A stretch of DNA of 64,000 bases from a virus. Made by a program: the position numbers and the translations under genes. The stretch lies in IMG/VR virus record IMGVR_UViG_3300046504_000138, positions 1 to 64,000 of that record. One strand, 5' to 3'. Of the stretch, positions 59,210 to 64,000 are shown piece by piece; within the stretch, counting starts at the first letter, position 1, and each line of letters starts with the position of its first letter. The notes beneath the pieces are model-generated. The model searched no databases. It worked only from the letters and a program-made list of their open reading frames with translations, and was not told where the DNA came from.

Positions 59210-60346
59210 ATGAAACTAATCAGGTCAACCAAATGTAGTTTGAAATTCGCAACAGCGAAGAAGCAAAATGATTTATTAATCATCTTGAGTGAATACTCAA
59301 AGGTGGTTAATATCTTCATTGACTATTTCTGGCTGAATTCTGAGAAAGCAACAAAAGGAGAACTCCTTAAACCAGTTGTTGACATACCCGAAACTTGGTT
59401 ATCGGCACGACTACGAAAGGTAGCAGCAAGAGAAGCCATCGACATGATTAATGCTTCAAAGATTCGTTGGAAAGAAAAAGCAGCGAAGCCAGTTCATAAA
59501 GGTAATAGGATGTATGTTAGTTGTACTATTGCTGACTTAGTATCAACCAAAAACAATGGTTATAAAACCGAAGACAGCAGACTTTTTGATGCTTGGTTAC
59601 ACATTGCCTCAGTAGGTAATAAAATGATAATGGATTTACCGATTAAATATCATAAACACTTCAACAAATATAACAACATCGGTAAGAGATTGAACTCGTA
59701 TATTATCACGAAGAATTATGTTCAGTTTAGTTTTGAAATAATAACACAACCTAAGAAAGAAGACACGAAGTGTATTGGTATAGATACTGGTATAAACGCA
59801 TTGGCGAGTCTTAACAACGGAAATCAGTATGGTAAAGACATTAAAGGTTGCATCGAGAGAGTGAAAAGATGTAAGCAGAAGTCCAAAGGCTATTATGTTG
59901 CTAAGAGAGCATTAAAACAACGCATAGATGAAACAGCAAAGGAAATATTAGTGAAAGAGAATCCTGATTTGATAGTTGTAGAACGATTAAAGAATATGGG
60001 ATATAAAACAAAAGCCAAATGCTTGTTGGCTAAAAGTATCAGGCGTTCTATCGGAACTTGGAATTGGAAGTACTGGTTGAAAAGGTTAGAAGCACAATGC
60101 GAGATTAACCGTGTTAGTTTTCGTAGTGTAGCACCTTATTACACCAGCACAACCTGTCCAGTATGTGGTCATTCCGATAGGGGAAATCGATTAGGAGAAA
60201 TGTTCTTGTGTCTCAGTTGTGGTCACGGGGATAATGCAGATATAAATGCGGGTAAGAACATTTTGAATCGATTTCTCACGGGACTATACGGTGCTCGTTA
60301 CAAACAGGAAAATCAAGAGAATTTGGTTGTTACCAATTTTTTGTAG
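59210..60346 (+). CDS. tnpB: TnpB (RuvC-like RNA-guided nuclease)
   Basis: 378 residues. RuvC-like core: IGIDTGINALASL near 189 (Asp), LIVVERLKNMG near 256 (Glu), and CLSCGHGDNADINAGKNIL near 333 (Asp). The zinc ribbon CPVCGHSDRGNR...CLSC lies between motifs II and III. All three acidic positions are present. TnpB uses a right-end RNA to cut excision sites and so keeps its element; here the element boundaries and guide RNA are not evident. Confidence 0.85.
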   Translation: MKLIRSTKCSLKFATAKKQNDLLIILSEYSKVVNIFIDYFWLNSEKATKGELLKPVVDIPETWLSARLRKVAAREAIDMINASKIRWKEKAAKPVHKGNRMYVSCTIADLVSTKNNGYKTEDSRLFDAWLHIASVGNKMIMDLPIKYHKHFNKYNNIGKRLNSYIITKNYVQFSFEIITQPKKEDTKCIGIDTGINALASLNNGNQYGKDIKGCIERVKRCKQKSKGYYVAKRALKQRIDETAKEILVKENPDLIVVERLKNMGYKTKAKCLLAKSIRRSIGTWNWKYWLKRLEAQCEINRVSFRSVAPYYTSTTCPVCGHSDRGNRLGEMFLCLSCGHGDNADINAGKNILNRFLTGLYGARYKQENQENLVVTNFL

Positions 60347-60352
60347 ATTTTT

Positions 60353-60544
60353 ATGAACGGTACATTTGGTAAGAGTGGTAAAGACCCTCTAAAATATGTG
60401 ATATTAAAGAATATGTCTGATGATCATATTAGAGCAATTCTTGATACTCAAAAACAAATTACTAATTTCTACCGCATGGAATTTGAAAGAGAATTAATGC
60501 GTAGGGCAAGAAAACCTGAACTTTCACTTAAAGAAACAACTTGA
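60353..60544 (+). CDS. Small helical protein
   Basis: 63 residues; YVILKNMSDDHIRAILDTQKQI is a pattern I recognise from small phage proteins. Unknown function. Its stop overlaps the next TTG start. Confidence 0.55.
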   Translation: MNGTFGKSGKDPLKYVILKNMSDDHIRAILDTQKQITNFYRMEFERELMRRARKPELSLKETT

Positions 60545-60687
60545 AAACGATTGATGAATTAGAATGGGTTCTTGGTGTTCTTGCATTAGGAATATGTTTA
60601 GGATTTTTTATGTATTTATATAATCATGAAAAAGAAAGAAAAAAAGAAATACGTAAAACCGGAAGTGACAAGGATAGTATTGGATAA
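60541..60687 (+). CDS. Small membrane protein with TTG start
   Basis: 48 residues from TTG 60541 (TTGA overlap), one membrane segment (WVLGVLALGICLGFFMYLY) and a charged tail. No ATG is suitably placed. Confidence 0.4.
   Translation: MKTIDELEWVLGVLALGICLGFFMYLYNHEKERKKEIRKTGSDKDSIG
60612..60620 (+). promoter_or_regulatory. Late-type promoter GTATTTATA
   Basis: Exact match but only 5 bp before ATG 60626, inside the overlapping membrane-protein frame. Confidence 0.35.
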
Positions 60688-60802
60688 CACATTCAGTTTG
60701 TGCATGATGTCGCATCCTGAACATCCACCGCACCCGCCACATCCACCGCACCCGCCACATAAAGGTGCTTTTGATAGTCCATTTGATAAACCTTTTAATT
60801 GA
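60626..60802 (+). CDS. Short peptide with His-Pro repeat
   Basis: 58 residues: a Lys-rich start (MKKKEKKKYVKPEVTRIVLD) resembling the widespread Bacteroidetes short peptides with the YxxPEVxxxxLD core, then a tandem HPPHPPHPPHPPH block (about residues 33-45) and a DSPFDKPF tail. The His-Pro block could bind metal. It is read in a different frame from the overlapping small membrane protein. Confidence 0.55.
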   Translation: MKKKEKKKYVKPEVTRIVLDNTFSLCMMSHPEHPPHPPHPPHPPHKGAFDSPFDKPFN

Positions 60803-60808
60803 AATATT

Positions 60809-61177
60809 ATGAATTACAATGAATTTTTAAGAAAAATTATTGATGAAGGTATTGAAGCAGCAAAAGCCGATTATACTGAGGAATCTGATAAACAACGTTT
60901 AGAAGGTTCAATTGCAGGATTTGAAGCCTGTCGTGATAAAACTCCTGAAGAACTTGTTGAAGTGTGGAAAAAAGCATCATCAGATGTTAATAATGCCTTT
61001 GGTGATAACGAAAAAAAATATTGGTGGTTTCGTTGTTTTCAACTTGAAGTCGAATGGGTTTGTAATGTAGTAAGTGCAATGTTATTAAATGAAGGTCGTA
61101 AACCTTTATTGGCGTGGTTGCCTACTGCTAATGGTGGAATGAAAGCATCATCAATACTTGGAGTTAATAAAGAATAA
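60809..61177 (+). CDS. Phage protein of unknown function
   Basis: 122 residues, helical; WWFRCFQLEVEWVCNVVSAML and KPLLAWLPTANGG are distinctive. The type is familiar from phage accessory regions without known function. Confidence 0.55.
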   Translation: MNYNEFLRKIIDEGIEAAKADYTEESDKQRLEGSIAGFEACRDKTPEELVEVWKKASSDVNNAFGDNEKKYWWFRCFQLEVEWVCNVVSAMLLNEGRKPLLAWLPTANGGMKASSILGVNKE

Positions 61178-61184
61178 TATTATT

Positions 61185-61754
61185 ATGGAAGAAGAAAAAA
61201 TTTTAGAACTTAGGATGTACTTCTTTGTACCCTACAACATAAGTCCAATACAACAAGCAATCCAGGCAGGTCATTCGGCATTGGAATATGCAGATAAATA
61301 TGGTGGCGAGGAACAATTTATTCATTTTGTCAGAGAACATAAAACTTGGGTGATTCTTAATGGTGGTACTACCAATTCAAGAAGAGACTTTAGTGGTGAA
61401 GTTATGGGAACTCTTGATCAGATTGGTGATTTATTACTTGCAAATGATATACAATTTGCTTATTTTCAAGAACCTGATCTAAATGATGCACTTACAGCAC
61501 TTTGTTTTATCTGTGATGAACGAGTATTTAATAAAGAAGATTATCCTGACTTTTTGGATTATATTTTTGATGTTAAAATGTATCCTGATGCCAGAAAAGA
61601 AACACCTGCAGAAAATTATGTAATGCTCAAGATGCAACCAATAGAAAAGTTACAGGAAATGTTTCCGGAATACTATAAAGAATGGGTAAGGTTTATTGGT
61701 GGAGTGAAAAATGTTTTCCTACGTGAAGTATTAAAAGGTAAAAAATTAGCATAA
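61185..61754 (+). CDS. PTH2-like protein (peptidyl-tRNA hydrolase 2 fold)
   Basis: 189 residues from ATG 61185. ISPIQQAIQAGHSALEYA near 18, HKTWVILNGGT near 49, and YFQEPDLNDALTALCFICDE near 100 follow the K..Q..HA, W, D-x-G-T..gp layout of PTH2-type proteins, though the first Lys is not obvious. It would be a tRNA-related accessory if the reading is right. Unassigned otherwise. Confidence 0.5.
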   Translation: MEEEKILELRMYFFVPYNISPIQQAIQAGHSALEYADKYGGEEQFIHFVREHKTWVILNGGTTNSRRDFSGEVMGTLDQIGDLLLANDIQFAYFQEPDLNDALTALCFICDERVFNKEDYPDFLDYIFDVKMYPDARKETPAENYVMLKMQPIEKLQEMFPEYYKEWVRFIGGVKNVFLREVLKGKKLA

Positions 61755-61781
61755 ATATAAAAAAATTAGAAAAATCCATCT

Positions 61782-62303
61782 ATGAAGAACTGTAAATTTA
61801 TAATAATTTCAGCAGTTAGTGTTGATGGCATTATCGGAATCGATAATGAAATTCCTTGGCGAATTCCCGAAGATTTCAAACATTTCAGGAATACCACAAT
61901 GGGTAATATACTTCTCGTAGGTTATAATACCTACAAAATACTTCCGGCAAAAGCATTTGAGGGCAGGGAATATATAGTAATAACAGGCGGTAATCCAATT
62001 GAAGATGTTAGTCCTGATATTTATCATTTCAGAGATTTAGATATGGTTTTTAGTGTACTAAGTAGTCATAATTTAGACTTTGATAAAATTTTTATTGCAG
62101 GTGGAGAAACGGTATACAATTCATTAATAGATTATTGTGAGGAAGCAATCATTACTTGGGTAAATAAAACTATACCAAATGGTAATAAAAGGTTTCCGAT
62201 TGTCAAATTATTTGCTAATTTTGAGGTTTATAGTGATCAGGATTGGCAGATAAGCAAATCAGGTGAACAGTATAAAATAACTTTTTATAAACGAAGATCA
62301 TGA
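61782..62303 (+). CDS. folA: Dihydrofolate reductase
   Basis: 173 residues. IISAVSVDGIIGIDNEIPWRIPEDFKHF near 8 (substrate and NADPH site), NILLVGYNTY near 43, IVITGG, and FIAGGETVYNSLI near 106. It regenerates tetrahydrofolate for thymidylate synthesis, in line with the dCMP deaminase at 20.4 kb. ATGA overlap downstream. Confidence 0.9.
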   Translation: MKNCKFIIISAVSVDGIIGIDNEIPWRIPEDFKHFRNTTMGNILLVGYNTYKILPAKAFEGREYIVITGGNPIEDVSPDIYHFRDLDMVFSVLSSHNLDFDKIFIAGGETVYNSLIDYCEEAIITWVNKTIPNGNKRFPIVKLFANFEVYSDQDWQISKSGEQYKITFYKRRS

Positions 62304-62599
62304 AAAAAGAAATCAGAATTTCTATTGTTGGCAATACTGCCACCGGAAAATCAGCATTGATGTTTGAGGTTTACAATCTTCTAACCGAATTAGGATTTGA
62401 CGTTGAATTACCGCCTATGAGCAGAGAAAATGGCGATGATTATGCGAATCATGAATCCTTTATTAATCAAATGCTTTCTTGCAGGGAAGAACGACTGAAT
62501 GCCGTTAAAGCCAAGACAAAAATAACTTTAAGGGAAATACAATCGTATAATGTTAACCAAAAAGAAATCATCCCCGAAGAAACCGATAACGACAATTGA
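62300..62599 (+). CDS. Small P-loop protein
   Basis: 99 residues. Walker A IVGNTATGKSALM near 10; the rest is too short for a full kinase or GTPase, and no clear Walker B is seen. Possibly a truncated nucleotide-binding protein. Overlaps the nuclease gene by 50 bp. Confidence 0.55.
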   Translation: MKKEIRISIVGNTATGKSALMFEVYNLLTELGFDVELPPMSRENGDDYANHESFINQMLSCREERLNAVKAKTKITLREIQSYNVNQKEIIPEETDNDN

Positions 62600-63089
62600 A
62601 ATGGAAGTGGCAATAGCCAAGTATTATGGAGTACGACAAAACATTATTGTACCGAATATTAGTTGGGGGTTGCCTGGAATGCATGAATGTGATATGTTCA
62701 TTATATCAAGAGCAGGATTAGTAACAGAAATTGAACTAAAACGAAGTAAATCAGACCTTTTAGCAGATTTTAAGAAAGGGCATGATCATAAAGACAGAGC
62801 AAACCGGATATGTGAATTTTATTATGGAATGCCCGAAGATTTATATGAAAAAGTTAAAAACCTGATACCTGAAGGCGCAGGAATACTAACTTGTCAAAGA
62901 CCCGATTGGGATGAAAGTGGAATGAGAATATATGTAAATGAAAAACGTAAACCACTGAGAAGAAAAAATGCAAGGAAATTAACTGAAAAAGAACAATTTA
63001 AAATAGCATGGCTTGGCACAATGAGAATTTGGACACTGAAAGAAAAAATAATTAAACTGCAAAAAAATGGAATTGCCAAAAAGGTTTAA
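62550..63089 (+). CDS. PD-(D/E)XK nuclease-like protein
   Basis: 179 residues. HECDMFIISRAGLVTEIELKR near 65-85 gives the D...ExK core, preceded by a conserved IIVPNISWGLPGMHE strand. The C-terminus is basic. It may act in repair or host DNA breakdown. Overlaps genes on both sides. Confidence 0.65.
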   Translation: MLTKKKSSPKKPITTIEMEVAIAKYYGVRQNIIVPNISWGLPGMHECDMFIISRAGLVTEIELKRSKSDLLADFKKGHDHKDRANRICEFYYGMPEDLYEKVKNLIPEGAGILTCQRPDWDESGMRIYVNEKRKPLRRKNARKLTEKEQFKIAWLGTMRIWTLKEKIIKLQKNGIAKKV

Positions 63090-63684
63090 TAACCGACCTA
63101 ACGACCATATATCATATGGTTTTAATTCACAAGCAACGGGACTAAAAATAAAACAAGATTATTTTATTGGAAGAGCAACAGCATTAGTTGGTGTGGTACT
63201 TGCATTTACGCCCAATGGTTTATCAGTTCTTATAAGTAAAAGATCAGATAAAATGAGAGACGAAGCCAATAGGGTTGGCATACCTTGTGGTTATCTTGAT
63301 TGGGACGAAACTCGTTATGAAGGTATGATGCGTGAAATATATGAAGAAACATCTTTATACATGCCTGATTATGAAAAATATGTGATCTTTGATAATAATA
63401 AAAATGCGTTTCATGTCAAAGATAATCCCAAAACAGATAAACGTCAGAATGTTTCTCATATATTTCTTACTGTATATGATTTTGCTAAAACAGAAGAAGC
63501 AATAAAAAACTTTCCTGTAGGTATTGAAGCATTTAGTTGTGGAGAAACTGCATGGGTAAAATGGATGAAAATTGTTGATTTTTATGCAACATATATGAAT
63601 TATGAATGGGCATTTAATCATGATGAAACAATAAAATCAGCACTACAATTTTTTAACAGTAATTTTAATAGAGAAGAACTATGA
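63067..63684 (+). CDS. Nudix hydrolase
   Basis: 205 residues. Full Nudix box: GYLDWDETRYEGMMREIYEETSL near 78 (G-x5-E-x7-RE-x2-EE). Flanking parts, including SHIFLTVYDF and TAWVKWM, fit the Nudix fold. Substrate is unknown: nucleotide diphosphates, NAD-type cofactors or RNA caps are options. Confidence 0.85.
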   Translation: MELPKRFNNRPNDHISYGFNSQATGLKIKQDYFIGRATALVGVVLAFTPNGLSVLISKRSDKMRDEANRVGIPCGYLDWDETRYEGMMREIYEETSLYMPDYEKYVIFDNNKNAFHVKDNPKTDKRQNVSHIFLTVYDFAKTEEAIKNFPVGIEAFSCGETAWVKWMKIVDFYATYMNYEWAFNHDETIKSALQFFNSNFNREEL

Positions 63685-63968
63685 AAATAAAAGCAAAAGA
63701 TTTATTGAAACTTGGTTTCAAAAGAGAAGATAATATTCCTGTTCATGAATTAGATAGGCAAGAATATCATTACTATACTTATAGTATTGATTTAACAAAA
63801 AAAGACAAATGCCTCTTGATCACTTGTACTAATGACGAAAAGGAAAACGGTGGATATTTTGTTGAATTCTATGATATGCAAGGCATTAGATTTAACAAAC
63901 TTGAAGACCTGAAAAAACTCATTAAGGTAATACAAAAAGCAGAAACAAAATATTATCAACCTGACTAA
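63681..63968 (+). CDS. Phage protein of unknown function
   Basis: 95 residues, beta-alpha (YYTYSIDLTKKDKCLLITC, then YFVEFYDMQGIRF and LKKLIKVIQKAE), a pattern familiar from small phage proteins. Overlaps the Nudix stop by 4 bp. Confidence 0.55.
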   Translation: MKIKAKDLLKLGFKREDNIPVHELDRQEYHYYTYSIDLTKKDKCLLITCTNDEKENGGYFVEFYDMQGIRFNKLEDLKKLIKVIQKAETKYYQPD

Positions 63969-64000
63969 TGACAATGCTTGATAATCAATTACAACTTACT
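63968..64000 (+). CDS. 5' end of a downstream gene (partial)
   Basis: ATG 63968 overlaps the preceding stop (TAATG); the frame MTMLDNQLQLT runs off the right edge. Confidence 0.5.
   Translation, partial: MTMLDNQLQLT

Overview
The window is a contiguous piece of a large double-stranded DNA tailed phage, probably contractile-tailed (a P2 gpI-like baseplate domain), that infects a member of the Bacteroidota. Evidence for the host: promoters of the Bacteroidetes type (TTG, about 20 bp, TAnnTTTG) precede several genes; no Shine-Dalgarno pattern is seen, only A-rich leaders; fibre proteins carry a BACON-like domain and Bacteroidetes-style FN3 repeats; a short peptide of the YVKPEV...LD type is present. 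The code is standard, since TAA, TAG and TGA all end genes. The DNA is AT-rich, apart from one GC-richer non-coding island at 52.3-52.85 kb.

Layout. 0-9.3 kb: baseplate, tail and fibre genes, most preceded by a GTATTTATA promoter. 9.4-19 kb: DNA transactions (RHH protein, RuvC-like resolvase, HTH-phosphoesterase, DnaG-like primase, ECF-like sigma factor, Hsp20 on the minus strand, and a single-chain Mre11-Rad50). 19-31 kb: mixed lysis, membrane, nucleotide and virion genes (dCMP deaminase, amidase-like protein, spanin-like protein, a 1193-aa probable virion protein, GH25 lysozyme, a two-TM membrane protein, a degenerate exonuclease). 31-34.6 kb: an S74 fibre and an extremely Cys-rich partner. 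34.6-41.3 kb: a leftward block (lytic transglycosylase, secreted protein, GNAT, two DEDD exonucleases, HAD, RSH-like HD hydrolase). 41.5-64 kb: a rightward accessory block (J-domain/pseudokinase, vWA, PurA, ATP-grasp, WGR-DNA ligase, small overlapping genes, LemA, an RNA island, RNA ligase, Thg1, IS607-type recombinase, TnpB, PTH2-like protein, DHFR, PD-(D/E)XK nuclease, Nudix).

Three promoter classes can be read by eye. (1) GTATTTATA 5-22 bp before start codons of virion, lysis and some homing genes; these look like late promoters, and the encoded sigma factor is the obvious candidate reader. (2) TTGTAACATT...CGTATAATG with exactly 22 bp between TTG and TATAAT, at five accessory genes. (3) Host-like TTG/TAnnTTTG, sometimes placed so that the mRNA would be nearly leaderless.

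The most unusual observations are: (a) three homing endonuclease genes that each sit just after a short orphan copy of the 5' end of the gene downstream, while the downstream gene carries a re-created start; (b) the fused Mre11-Rad50; (c) a J-domain/pseudokinase, vWA, ATP-grasp and WGR-ligase neighbourhood resembling parts of Ter-type stress modules, in which two unrelated proteins begin with the same MGxSTWSD peptide; (d) an RNA island with an interrupted tRNA-Leu-like element next to RNA ligase and Thg1; (e) an exonuclease-fold protein that has lost its key acidic residues.
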